Shown here piece by piece: positions 35,030 to 43,840 of a DNA stretch of 64,000 bases. Position 1 is the first letter of the stretch. Every line of letters starts with the position of its first letter. The position numbers and the translations under genes were made by a program. The stretch spans positions 1 through 64,000 of the forward strand of contig NZ_JAUOZU010000022.1 in NCBI RefSeq assembly GCF_030551875.1, read 5' to 3'. The notes beneath the pieces were generated by a model. The model was not told where the DNA came from. It saw only the letters and a program-made list of their open reading frames with translations, and made no database searches. This stretch comes from Fluviirhizobium alvei. GTDB taxonomy: Bacteria; Pseudomonadota; Alphaproteobacteria; Rhizobiales; Rhizobiaceae.

Positions 35030-36567
35030 GCCACACCTCCCAGCATCAGCCGGCCGATCAGGTCGATATCGCCGTCACCGCGTGCGATCTCGCCGGTGAT
35101 GGCGCCGTTGTAGATCACGACAATCCGGTCAGCGAGCGTGATGATTTCATCGAGCTCTTCCGACACCAGCAGCACGGCGCCGCCGCGATCGCTATAATCG
35201 AGCAGGCATTGGTGAATGAAGGCGATGCCGCGAATATCGACACCACGGGTCGGCTGGCAGCAGATGAGAGCCGCCGGATCGCCATCGAGTTCGCGACCGA
35301 TCGCCACCCGCTGCTGGTTGCCGCCCGAAAGGCTGCCGATCCGGTCCGACGATGACCCGCGCTTAACCGAATACTGGTCGAGCAGCGCTTCAACATGGCG
35401 ACCGATCGCCGGCAGCGACAGAAATCCCGCCTGGCAATAGGCCGCCTTGCGATGGTGGCCGGCAATGGCATTGTCGGAAATCGAGGCATCAAGGCAAAGC
35501 CCTTCGCCCGCCCGGTCCGGGCTCAGGTAGGACAGGCCGAGTGCACGACGTTCCGAAAGGGTGAGGCCGTCGATCACCTCGCCATTCAGTCGAATCCGAC
35601 CGGCGACAGGCTTTGCAAGCCCGGCGATGGCAGCAACGATTTCATCCTGTCCGTTACCGGCAATCCCGGCCAGCGCAACGATTTCGCCGGCCCGGACCTT
35701 GAGGCTGATCGAACGGGCGCGGACAATGCCGCGCGGATCGGCCACGGCCAGGTCTTCGATGTCGATGATGGTTTTTCCCGGGCTGCCGGTTCGTGCGGTT
35801 GGGTGATCGATCACCGCCCCGATCATCAGTTCGGCCAGGGCCTCTTTCGAGGTTTCGGAAGCCTTGAGACTGGTGACGACGCGGCCCAGCCGCATGACGG
35901 TGATCTCGTCGCTGACGCCGATCACCTCATCGAGCTTGTGGCTGATGAACAGAATGGTGCGACCCTCGTCACGCAGGCGCCTGAGCAGCGCCATCAGTTC
36001 GCGGATCTGGGAGGGCGCGAGCACGGCTGTCGGCTCATCGAGGATCAGCACATCGGCGCCGCGATAGAGAAGCCTCAGGATTTCGACAATCTGGCGGACA
36101 TGGACCGGGGCATTATCGACAGGAAGATCCCAGTCGACCGTCACCCCGGCCTGCTTTTCAAGATCGCGGGCTGCCGCGAGCGCCGTCTTGCGATCGATGC
36201 GCCCGAGCGCGGAAACCGGCTCGCGAGCGAGAATGAGGTTCTCGAGCAGCGTCAGGCCCGGCACCAGCATGAATTCCTGGTGGACCATGCCGATCCCGCG
36301 CCGGAAAGCGTCCGCCGGACCCGAAAGGCTGGCGGGCGCATCATCGATGATCACCGAACCCTCGTCGGGCCGGTCCATGCCCTGCAGCATGCGCATGAGG
36401 GTGGACTTTCCGGCGCCGTTGCCGCCGACGATGGCATGGATCGTGCCCTTGCGGGCCGAAAAATCCACGCCGTCATTGGCAACGACATCGCCGAAGCGGC
36501 GGCAGATGCCGCGTGCGCCGAGGCGCACGACGGGTGCCGTCTGCAGGGAGACAGGGTTCGGTATCAT
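35026..36567 (-). CDS. ABC transporter ATPase, two ABC domains (nucleoside type)
   Basis: The 513-aa protein has an intact first Walker A (VGGNGAGKSTLM), Walker B (LILDEPTAVL) and, in the second domain, LSGGNQQRVAIG with Walker B ALICCQPTRGVD. The second P-loop is degenerate (GIAGNGQDEIV, no GKS/T), as is usual in this subfamily. It begins 16 bases after the BMP binding-protein gene. Confidence 0.9.
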   Translation of the reverse strand: MIPNPVSLQTAPVVRLGARGICRRFGDVVANDGVDFSARKGTIHAIVGGNGAGKSTLMRMLQGMDRPDEGSVIIDDAPASLSGPADAFRRGIGMVHQEFMLVPGLTLLENLILAREPVSALGRIDRKTALAAARDLEKQAGVTVDWDLPVDNAPVHVRQIVEILRLLYRGADVLILDEPTAVLAPSQIRELMALLRRLRDEGRTILFISHKLDEVIGVSDEITVMRLGRVVTSLKASETSKEALAELMIGAVIDHPTARTGSPGKTIIDIEDLAVADPRGIVRARSISLKVRAGEIVALAGIAGNGQDEIVAAIAGLAKPVAGRIRLNGEVIDGLTLSERRALGLSYLSPDRAGEGLCLDASISDNAIAGHHRKAAYCQAGFLSLPAIGRHVEALLDQYSVKRGSSSDRIGSLSGGNQQRVAIGRELDGDPAALICCQPTRGVDIRGIAFIHQCLLDYSDRGGAVLLVSEELDEIITLADRIVVIYNGAITGEIARGDGDIDLIGRLMLGGVA

Positions 36568-36583
36568 GCGGTTGGTCCGGACC

Positions 36584-37615
36584 TTACTTCAGCCAGTCCG
36601 GATAGCCCTGGTCGACGACATTCCAGACCTTGATCTTGCCGGAAATGATATCGGCCTTGGCCTGATCGACCTTTTCAAGATAGGCGGCCGGAATGAGCGA
36701 CTTGGTGTGCTTCATTTCCGAAAGGCCGACGCCATCTTCCTTGAGGCCGACTGCAACGATCGTGCCACCGAGCTTGTCGCCCTTGGCATATTGCTTGACG
36801 ACATTTTCAACGGCGACGTCGGTGCGCTTGATCATCGAGGTCAGAACGTTGCCGGGCGCCAGACCATCCTGGTCGCCATCGACGCCGATGGCATAATGGC
36901 CCTCTTCCTTGGCCGCCTGGATGACGCCGATACCGGTGCCGCCGGCGACCTGATAGATGATGTCGGCGCCTTCCTCGAACATGGCCTTCGCCATCTGCTG
37001 GCCGAGCGCCGGATCACCGAAATTGTTGGAATAGGCAACCTTGACCTCGATGGCCGGATTGACCGCCTTGGCACCTTCGATATAGCCGGCGATGAACTTG
37101 TCGATACCCGACGACTTGGTGCCGCCGATGACGCCGATGATCGGCTTGTCATTGATGCCCTTGATCGACGTATCGGTCGTTACCTGGGCTGCAAGCATGC
37201 CGGCGAGGTAGGAACCTTCCTGCTCCTGGAACAGGACCGAGACGATGTTGTCGCCCTTCTGGACCTGATTGAGGATCGCAAAGGTCGTGTCGGGGTAATC
37301 CTTGGCGACTTCGAGCATCGGTTCGCCATGCGAGTATTCAAGATCGACCACGAGGCCGAAATCGGCATCGGCAGCGCGGCGCAGGATATCGGCCGCCTGG
37401 GCCACGACATCCTTGGATTCGACCGGCTTGCCTTCAAGGCCGGTTTCCTTGAGCGCACGCTCGAAGCCGGCATAGGCGAGGTCGTTGTAGGACTGGTCTC
37501 CCAGACCACCCTGGGCAATGATCAACGCTGCCGGCTTATCCGCTGCGCTGGCCGTCGCCCCAAGGCCCGAGACGAGGGCCGTGGTGATCATCATGCTGTA
37601 AAGAGCTGATTTCAT
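36584..37615 (-). CDS. BMP/PnrA-family ABC transporter substrate-binding protein
   Basis: The 343-aa protein belongs to the BMP family of purine/nucleoside-binding lipoprotein-like receptors (here a periplasmic protein). A signal peptide of about 24 residues ends ATASA before ADKPAALI. Mature landmarks are GLGDQSYNDLAYAGFERAL, NILSVLF-like DNIVSVLFQEQEGSYLAG and GVIGGTKSSGIDKF. The ATG at 37615 has GGAGAACGG upstream. Its first 80 bases overlap the end of the gntR gene in another frame. Confidence 0.9.
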   Translation of the reverse strand: MKSALYSMMITTALVSGLGATASAADKPAALIIAQGGLGDQSYNDLAYAGFERALKETGLEGKPVESKDVVAQAADILRRAADADFGLVVDLEYSHGEPMLEVAKDYPDTTFAILNQVQKGDNIVSVLFQEQEGSYLAGMLAAQVTTDTSIKGINDKPIIGVIGGTKSSGIDKFIAGYIEGAKAVNPAIEVKVAYSNNFGDPALGQQMAKAMFEEGADIIYQVAGGTGIGVIQAAKEEGHYAIGVDGDQDGLAPGNVLTSMIKRTDVAVENVVKQYAKGDKLGGTIVAVGLKEDGVGLSEMKHTKSLIPAAYLEKVDQAKADIISGKIKVWNVVDQGYPDWLK

Positions 37616-38375
37616 TTCCGTTCTCCATTTTGATCTTTTGGTTCCCCAGGTCATGCTGCCGCGAGAGCCGTGCCTCATAGGCGTAGCTTCGGGCGTCATA
37701 GACGGCATTGACGGCATCGAGGACCATGCCATCGGCCGAATAGGTCTGGCGCTGCACGGACACGACGACCGAGCGTTCGTTCAGCGACAAAAGCCGGCGC
37801 TCCTCGGCACTGGCAAGACGCGCAACCAGCCGCTCGCGGGCGGTCGCCACCGTCAGGCCGCACTGTTCGAAGCGGCGATAAAGCGAGAAATCGGCAGTCG
37901 CTGCGAGCTCCTGCGTGAGCCCGATCTCGGCAACAATCCGTGCCGACAGGATCGAGCGGTGGCGCGCGACCGGCACGCCATCGACCAGGCGGAGACGGTC
38001 GAAAAGCAGAAGCGATTCCCCCTCGCCATAGGGCAGGTCCGGCTCCCAGGCTGTCGGCTTCAGCGCCAGCACCTGGTGCGTGGCCTTGTGGCCTGCTGCC
38101 TCGACCGCCTCGGTGAAGGACAGAAGATAACCGGGTTCGCGACGAAGCGGCGCTTCGGCAACAAAGGTCCCGCTGCCCTGCTTGCGCGTAATGAGACCAT
38201 CATTGACGAGCTGCTCCACGGCCTTGGCCACCGTAAAGCGGCTGACGCTGAATTGCTTGGCAAGCTGCGGCTCGCTTGGCAGGCGCTCGCCCGCGCTCAG
38301 TGTGCCGATCAGCTCGCGGAGCCGTTCCGCGATCTGCAGGTAAAAAGGTTCGCCGCTGTCTTTCAAACTCCGCAT
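37536..38375 (-). CDS. GntR/HutC-family regulator with UTRA domain
   Basis: The 279-aa protein has an N-terminal winged helix (FYLQIAERLRELIGT..., LAKQFSVSRFTVAKAVEQLV) and a UTRA ligand-binding domain (about residues 85-245) ending in the usual DARSYAYEARLSRQ. About 35 further residues of low family likeness follow, reading through the ribosome site and signal peptide region of the BMP gene. The ATG at 38375 has GAGGG four bases upstream; a TTG 24 bases earlier is less likely. It is the first gene of the nucleoside operon and probably its repressor. An imperfect GTTG/CAAC repeat lies at 38387-38400. Confidence 0.85.
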   Translation of the reverse strand: MRSLKDSGEPFYLQIAERLRELIGTLSAGERLPSEPQLAKQFSVSRFTVAKAVEQLVNDGLITRKQGSGTFVAEAPLRREPGYLLSFTEAVEAAGHKATHQVLALKPTAWEPDLPYGEGESLLLFDRLRLVDGVPVARHRSILSARIVAEIGLTQELAATADFSLYRRFEQCGLTVATARERLVARLASAEERRLLSLNERSVVVSVQRQTYSADGMVLDAVNAVYDARSYAYEARLSRQHDLGNQKIKMENGNEISSLQHDDHHGPRLGPWGDGQRSG

Positions 38376-38555
38376 GTTGCCCTCATGTTGTCCAGTCAAC
38401 TGTACATATTATCGAATGCGCTGCAAGCGCGATTTTTATCGCCCGCCATGCGGACCATTCCGCGATGCCGGGGTAATGCCTGCCGTTTTCCATCGAACGG
38501 CTGGAAATGTCGAGCTTGCGTCCCCCTGCAAAAAATGTGGACGGCCAAGAAAAAG

Positions 38556-38579
38556 GGCCGCACCCTTTCGGATACGGCC
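38556..38579 (-). terminator. Probable terminator of the RND operon
   Basis: GGCCG and CGGCC bracket an imperfect longer stem; on the minus strand it is followed by CTTTTTC. It lies 57 bases beyond the RND pump stop codon. The remaining 38400-38555 stretch shows no gene. Confidence 0.6.
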
Positions 38580-38636
38580 TCTTGTATTTCGGCATTTGGC
38601 AATGACCTGGCGCGCTCAGATCGCCAGGTCAGCCGT

Positions 38637-41600
38637 CTATTCTGTGGAACCATTCGCGGTGCGCCGGGTCAGCCGCCCGATCGTGACGAAGAATAGCGGC
38701 ACGAAGAATATGCCGAGCAGCGTCGCGAAGATCATCCCGCCCATCACGCCGAAACCGATGGCATTCTGGGCAGCCGATCCTGCACCTGTGGCACGCGCCA
38801 GCGGCAGAACGCCGAGGATGAAGGCAAGCGATGTCATCACGATCGGCCGCAACCGCTGCCGGGCGGCTTCGACCACGGCATCGACCATGCCGGCGCCGCG
38901 ATCGACAAGATCCTTGGCGAATTCGACGATCAGGATCGCATTCTTGGCCGTCAGCCCAATGGTCGTCAGCAACCCGACCTTGAAATAGACATCGTTCGAT
39001 TGCCCGAACAGCTGCGCGAAGAGCAATGCCCCGAGCACGCCAACGGGAACCGCAAGGATGACCGAGAAGGGGATCGACCAGCTTTCATAGAGAGCGGCCA
39101 GACACAGGAAGACCACGACCATGGAGACAGCGTAAAGCATCGCCTCCTGCGAGCCGGCGAGCCGCTCCTGATAGGAAAGACCGGTCCAGCCTGCCGTATA
39201 GCCACCGTCGAGCCCACTCACCAGCCGTTCGGCCTCCGTCATCGCATCGCCGGAACTTGCGCCCGGTGCGGCCACACCATTGATCGCGATTGCCGCCGTT
39301 CCGTTGAACCGTTCGAGCGAAGGCGAACCCTGCACCCATTCGGTGGTGGCAAAGGCCGAGAACGGCACCATATCACCGCTCGAATTCTTCACGGACCAGC
39401 GGTTGATGTCACTTGGCTGCATGCGGAACGGCGCATCCGCCTGGACATAGACCGGCTTGATCTCGCCCTTGTAGACGAAGTCATTGACCTGTGAGCCCGA
39501 AAAGGCCGTCGTGATCAGACTGTTGATGTCGCCAAGGCCGATACCGAGCGAACTTGCCTTCTCCTGATCGATATTGATCTTGAGCTGGGCTTCGAGCGTG
39601 CGGCTGTTGCCACGAATATCGGCAACGATACTGTTGCCCTGAGCACTGTCGGCCAGTTTGTTGCTGGTTGCGATCAGAGCATTGCGTCCCTTGTTGCCGG
39701 TATCCTCAAGATACATCGAGAAACCGCTGGTCATGCCGAGACCCTGGATGGCCGGCGGCGCAAGCACGAAAACCTGCGCATCGCGAATCTTGCGGAAATA
39801 GGCCGACGCGCGCTGCTGAATGGCCGACGCTGATAGATTGCTGTCCGTTCGAAGATCGAAATCCTTGAGGCGGACAAAACCCATGGCAACATTTTCGCCG
39901 CTGCCGCTGAAACCGAAACCGAGCGTCATGAACACGCTCTGGACTCCATCCTTCTCCTGGTTGAGATAATAATCCTGCACCATGGAGATCACCGCCTTGG
40001 TGCGGGCCGCATTGGCACCGGCCGGCAGCGTGATCTGGGTTATCAGCACACCCTGGTCTTCCTGCGGCAGGAAGGACGTTGGCAGTTTCGAATAGAGCCC
40101 GTAGGCCGAACCGAGCAGGACAGCAAATAGCACCAGCATGCGGAGTGGCCGCACCACCAGCCTTGCGACCCACCCGCCATAACCGTTGGTGAGCCTGTCG
40201 AACCCACGGTCGAACCATCCCAGCAGGCGGTTGAGAACGCCGCCATGGCTCGGCTTCAGCATGAGGGCGCAGAGCGCCGGTGTCAAAATGATTGCGACCA
40301 GCACCGATAGCAGCATGGCGCTCGCAATCGTGACCGAGAATTGCCGATAGATAACGCCGACCGAGCCGGAGAAGAAGGCCATGGGAATGAAGACGGCGGT
40401 GAGGACGAGCGCGATGCCGATCAAGGCGCCGGTAATCTCGCCCATCGATTTTTCGGTCGCCTCGCGTGCCGAGAGCTTTTCATCCCGCATGATGCGCTCG
40501 ACATTCTCGACGACGACGATCGCGTCATCAACAAGCAGGCCGATGGCCAGCACCATCGCGAACATGGTGAGCATGTTGATGGAATAACCGAGCGCCGCAA
40601 GCACCCCGAACGTGCCGGCGAGCACCACCGGAACGGCAACCATCGGAATGAGGGTGGCCCGGAAATTCTGCAGGAAAAGCAGAAGCACGACGAACACCAG
40701 CACGATCGCTTCGATCAGAGTGTGGATGACCTTTTCGATCGACAGTTCCACGAACGGCGTGGTTTCGTAGGAATAGGCGATCTCCACCCCTTCCGGAAGC
40801 GAGCCTGCCAGACTGTCGAGCTCGGCATGGACAAGATTTGCGGTGGTGATCGCATTGGCCCCGGAAGCGAGCTGGACGCCGAAACCCGCCGCCGGCATAC
40901 CGTTATAGGTCGAGCTCTGGCCATAGGATTCAAGGCCGATTTCCACCCGAGCCACATCGGCAAGCCGCACCACGGCACCATCGCTCGCGGTCTTGAGAAT
41001 GATCCGGCGGAACTCGTCGACCGAAGTCATCTGGGTACGCGCTATGATGCTGGCCTTGAGCTGCTGGCCCTTGACCACCGGCGTCGCGCCAATCGAACCG
41101 GCAGCGATCTGGACATTCTGCGCCGAGATCGACGCCGTTACATCCGACGGCTGCAACTGGTATTTTTCCATCAGCGCGGGATCGAGCCAGATGCGCATTG
41201 CATAGCCGGACCCGAAGGATTGCACCGAGCCGACGCCATCGAGACGTTCGATCCGCTCCTCGATCTGGCTCGCCATGATGTCGGACAGCTGATCGGACGT
41301 GTAACGACCATCGCGCGAAACGATGTTGCCGATCATCAGGATGCCGGAAGGCGAACGGTTGACGCGGACACCGGCATCCTGCACCGCTTCCGGTAACTGC
41401 GATTCAACGCGCGCCAGCTTGTTCTGCACTTCGACCTGCGCCAGTTCCGGATCGGTTCCGTTCGCGAATGTCAGCGAGATCGAGCTTGATCCCGTGCTGG
41501 AGGTCGATTCCATGTAGAGAAGACCGTTGAGACCGGTCATGGCGCTTTCGATCTTCTTGGTAACCGAATTTTCGACTGCTTCCGCCGTCGCACCGGTATA

Positions 41601-41771
41601 GGTCGCGTTGATACGGACCGTGACGGGAGAGATTTCCGGATATTGCGAGATCGATAGCGAATAGATGCCCATCACGCCGGCAAGCAGCGTCGAAATCGCC
41701 AACACGATCGCGAAGACGGGGCGCGCGATGAAGAAGCTTGCAAGCGCGTTGCGCGGTGATGGAAGCGTCAT
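38637..41771 (-). CDS. RND efflux pump inner-membrane transporter (HAE1/AcrB type)
   Basis: The 1044-aa protein has the full AcrB architecture: 12 membrane segments with two large periplasmic loops. The proton-relay aspartates are in LAIGLLVDDAIVVVENVER and the lysine in TIGLTAKNAILIVEFAKD. It starts MTLPSPRNALASFFIARPVFAIV and overlaps the adaptor gene by four bases. It would export drugs or plant compounds from the periplasm and membrane. No outer-membrane factor gene lies in the window, so it must use one encoded elsewhere. Confidence 0.95.
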   Translation of the reverse strand: MTLPSPRNALASFFIARPVFAIVLAISTLLAGVMGIYSLSISQYPEISPVTVRINATYTGATAEAVENSVTKKIESAMTGLNGLLYMESTSSTGSSSISLTFANGTDPELAQVEVQNKLARVESQLPEAVQDAGVRVNRSPSGILMIGNIVSRDGRYTSDQLSDIMASQIEERIERLDGVGSVQSFGSGYAMRIWLDPALMEKYQLQPSDVTASISAQNVQIAAGSIGATPVVKGQQLKASIIARTQMTSVDEFRRIILKTASDGAVVRLADVARVEIGLESYGQSSTYNGMPAAGFGVQLASGANAITTANLVHAELDSLAGSLPEGVEIAYSYETTPFVELSIEKVIHTLIEAIVLVFVVLLLFLQNFRATLIPMVAVPVVLAGTFGVLAALGYSINMLTMFAMVLAIGLLVDDAIVVVENVERIMRDEKLSAREATEKSMGEITGALIGIALVLTAVFIPMAFFSGSVGVIYRQFSVTIASAMLLSVLVAIILTPALCALMLKPSHGGVLNRLLGWFDRGFDRLTNGYGGWVARLVVRPLRMLVLFAVLLGSAYGLYSKLPTSFLPQEDQGVLITQITLPAGANAARTKAVISMVQDYYLNQEKDGVQSVFMTLGFGFSGSGENVAMGFVRLKDFDLRTDSNLSASAIQQRASAYFRKIRDAQVFVLAPPAIQGLGMTSGFSMYLEDTGNKGRNALIATSNKLADSAQGNSIVADIRGNSRTLEAQLKINIDQEKASSLGIGLGDINSLITTAFSGSQVNDFVYKGEIKPVYVQADAPFRMQPSDINRWSVKNSSGDMVPFSAFATTEWVQGSPSLERFNGTAAIAINGVAAPGASSGDAMTEAERLVSGLDGGYTAGWTGLSYQERLAGSQEAMLYAVSMVVVFLCLAALYESWSIPFSVILAVPVGVLGALLFAQLFGQSNDVYFKVGLLTTIGLTAKNAILIVEFAKDLVDRGAGMVDAVVEAARQRLRPIVMTSLAFILGVLPLARATGAGSAAQNAIGFGVMGGMIFATLLGIFFVPLFFVTIGRLTRRTANGSTE

Positions 41772-42961
41772 TTGCCGGCCTCCGGCGCAGTCTCCGTCGC
41801 AAGCTTCTGTTCCACCACTCCGTCACTGTCGATCGTGGCAAGTACGGGCGTCACGGCAAGTCCATCCGAGAGGCTCTGGAACCCGTCAACGATCAGCCGA
41901 TCTCCCGCCTTGATGCCTGCCGTAACGATCCAGTCATTGCCCGATGTACCGTCGGTGTCGATTTCGGTACGGACCGCCTTCTCATCGGCCGAAACGATGA
42001 AGACGGTCGCCTTGCCGTCATCGCCACGCGTCACAGCCCGTTGCGGCACCAGGAAGGCATTCGCCAGCGTTCCGAGTTCGATCGAGGCGGAAACGAACAT
42101 GCCGGGGATGAGAATCCGTTCCGGGTTTGCGAATTTGGCGCGCACGGTAAAAGTTCCGGTTGTCTGGCCGACGACCATGTCAGCCAGCGAGACTTCGCCT
42201 TTCGGCTTGTATGGGGTGCCATTTTCAAGCGTGAGGCCGGCGCTCATCGGCACCCCCTGCTTGCGCTCTAGCCGGCCGGTTTCGAAAGCCTCGCGGATGC
42301 GCAGGAAGTTGGCACTCGTATCGACAAGATCGACATAGACGGGATCGATCTGGCGGATGGTCGCCAGAGCAGCGGTCTGGTTTGCGGTCACCAGCGCTCC
42401 GACACTGACGGACGAGACCCCGATCATGCCGCCAATCGGCGCACGGATCGTTGCATTGCCGAGATCGATACGGGCGATCTCCAGATCGGCTTTCGCAGCT
42501 TCTTCGCTCGCCTGGGCCTGCAACAGGGTCGACCGCGCATCCTCGACGGTCTGCTCGCTCACTGCCTTGGTTTCGGCAAGGGCCTTGTTGCGCTCGTAGG
42601 TCGTCTTCGCGCTGACGGTCGCCGCCTCCGCTTTCTTGACGGCGGCTTCGGCCGCGGCAACGGTTGCGCGGAAGGTCGCATCGTCGATCTGGTAGAGGAT
42701 ATCGCCCGCCTTCACTTCGCGCCCTTCGGCAAAGGCGATGCTACGGACGATGCCGTTGACCTGCGGCCGCACTTCGGCTGTCGCGAAAGCCACCACTCGC
42801 CCGCGTAGCTCCAGCGTCTGCGGTACCGGCTGCGACTTGAGTTCGATATAGCCGACCTCGATCTTTGCTGCCGCACGCGGCCCTGTCGGCTGCTGTTCCT
42901 GACTGCAGGCTGCGAGGAGCACAACAAGGGTGAAGACGCCGATTTTTCTGACCCAGTTCAT
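41768..42961 (-). CDS. RND efflux periplasmic adaptor (membrane fusion protein)
   Basis: The 397-aa protein is an AcrA-type adaptor with a lipoprotein signal (VVLLAAC lipobox). The lipoyl halves are VVAFATAEVRPQVNGIVRSI and the later ATIRAPIGGMIGVSSVSVG, flanking a coiled-coil hairpin rich in Ala, Glu and Lys (about residues 95-165). The ATG at 42961 has GAGG eight bases upstream; the open frame starting at 43018 is not needed. First gene of the pump operon, divergent from the tetR gene. Confidence 0.92.
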   Translation of the reverse strand: MNWVRKIGVFTLVVLLAACSQEQQPTGPRAAAKIEVGYIELKSQPVPQTLELRGRVVAFATAEVRPQVNGIVRSIAFAEGREVKAGDILYQIDDATFRATVAAAEAAVKKAEAATVSAKTTYERNKALAETKAVSEQTVEDARSTLLQAQASEEAAKADLEIARIDLGNATIRAPIGGMIGVSSVSVGALVTANQTAALATIRQIDPVYVDLVDTSANFLRIREAFETGRLERKQGVPMSAGLTLENGTPYKPKGEVSLADMVVGQTTGTFTVRAKFANPERILIPGMFVSASIELGTLANAFLVPQRAVTRGDDGKATVFIVSADEKAVRTEIDTDGTSGNDWIVTAGIKAGDRLIVDGFQSLSDGLAVTPVLATIDSDGVVEQKLATETAPEAGK

Positions 42962-43027
42962 GGGTACAACCTCATTCTTTCCGATTTTCACCGCTGGCAA
43001 ATCGACGCGGAGACGCAACCATGATTT

Positions 43028-43047
43028 ACAGTAACCGTAATTACTGT
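43028..43047. promoter_or_regulatory. Candidate TetR operator
   Basis: ACAGTAA and TTACTGT form a perfect 7-bp inverted repeat around six bases, in the 118-base region between the adaptor gene and the divergent tetR gene. It is the natural operator for the pump repressor. Confidence 0.65.
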
Positions 43048-43079
43048 TATTTTGCGAACTGTCTTATGTCAATTGTGAA

Positions 43080-43730
43080 ATGCTGATGGACGACGAACGA
43101 AAGCCGATGCGGCTCCGCGGCCGGCCCAAGACCGCCAATGACGATGCACATCGCGACCAGATTACACAGGTTGCGGCCGAACTCATCCGCGTGAATGGCT
43201 ATGCCGGAACATCGATGAACGATGTCGCAACTGCGGCGCGCGTTTCGCTCAGCACCATCTACCGGCTGTTTTCCAGCAAATCCGAGCTTTTTGGGGCTGT
43301 GGTCGCACTGCATCGCTTCAGCATTCTCGCACTGCCCGGCGATTACGACGGTCTGCCGATCGAAGACGCCCTGATGCGCATCTTCGGTATCGAAGAGGAT
43401 GATCAGCAAAGCCAGACGCGCCATGAACTTCTGGACCGTCTGATTGCGGCCACCCGCCAGTTTCCGGAACTCGAACCGGTTCTGTTCGAAAATGGCCCGC
43501 GTCAGGCCAAATCCCTGCTTGCAGGATGGCTGGAGCAGCAACGGGCGCAAGGTCGAATGACGATCACCGACAGCACGGTTGCCGCTTCGATGTTGATGGA
43601 TGTGGTCTTCGGCGCCCGGCCTCCGAACGATGATGGCGCGCCGCCAAAGCCGCGATTCCCGGACCGCGCACCCTATCTGCGGCAGTGCTTCCGGATGCTG
43701 GCCGATGGCTTGAAGCCGCGCACCGGCTGA
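43080..43730 (+). CDS. TetR/AcrR-family repressor of the RND pump
   Basis: The 216-aa protein has the TetR HTH in residues about 22-65 (ITQVAAELIRVNGYAGTSM, VATAARVSLSTIYRLFSSK) and a C-terminal domain of the TetR_C type with PRQAKSLLAGWLEQQRAQG. Its position divergent from the adaptor gene and the palindrome at 43028-43047 point to control of the pump. ATGs at 43080 and 43086 are both possible; no strong ribosome site is visible. Confidence 0.88.
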   Translation: MLMDDERKPMRLRGRPKTANDDAHRDQITQVAAELIRVNGYAGTSMNDVATAARVSLSTIYRLFSSKSELFGAVVALHRFSILALPGDYDGLPIEDALMRIFGIEEDDQQSQTRHELLDRLIAATRQFPELEPVLFENGPRQAKSLLAGWLEQQRAQGRMTITDSTVAASMLMDVVFGARPPNDDGAPPKPRFPDRAPYLRQCFRMLADGLKPRTG

Positions 43731-43840
43731 ATTTGCGGACAATCAGGACTTCATGAAGCAGATCGGGCTTGCACAGTAATCTGGAGCATCTGCGCGACGG
43801 CACCCCTTTCGCGGAGATGCCGTCGCCCGTAACCGGCAAA

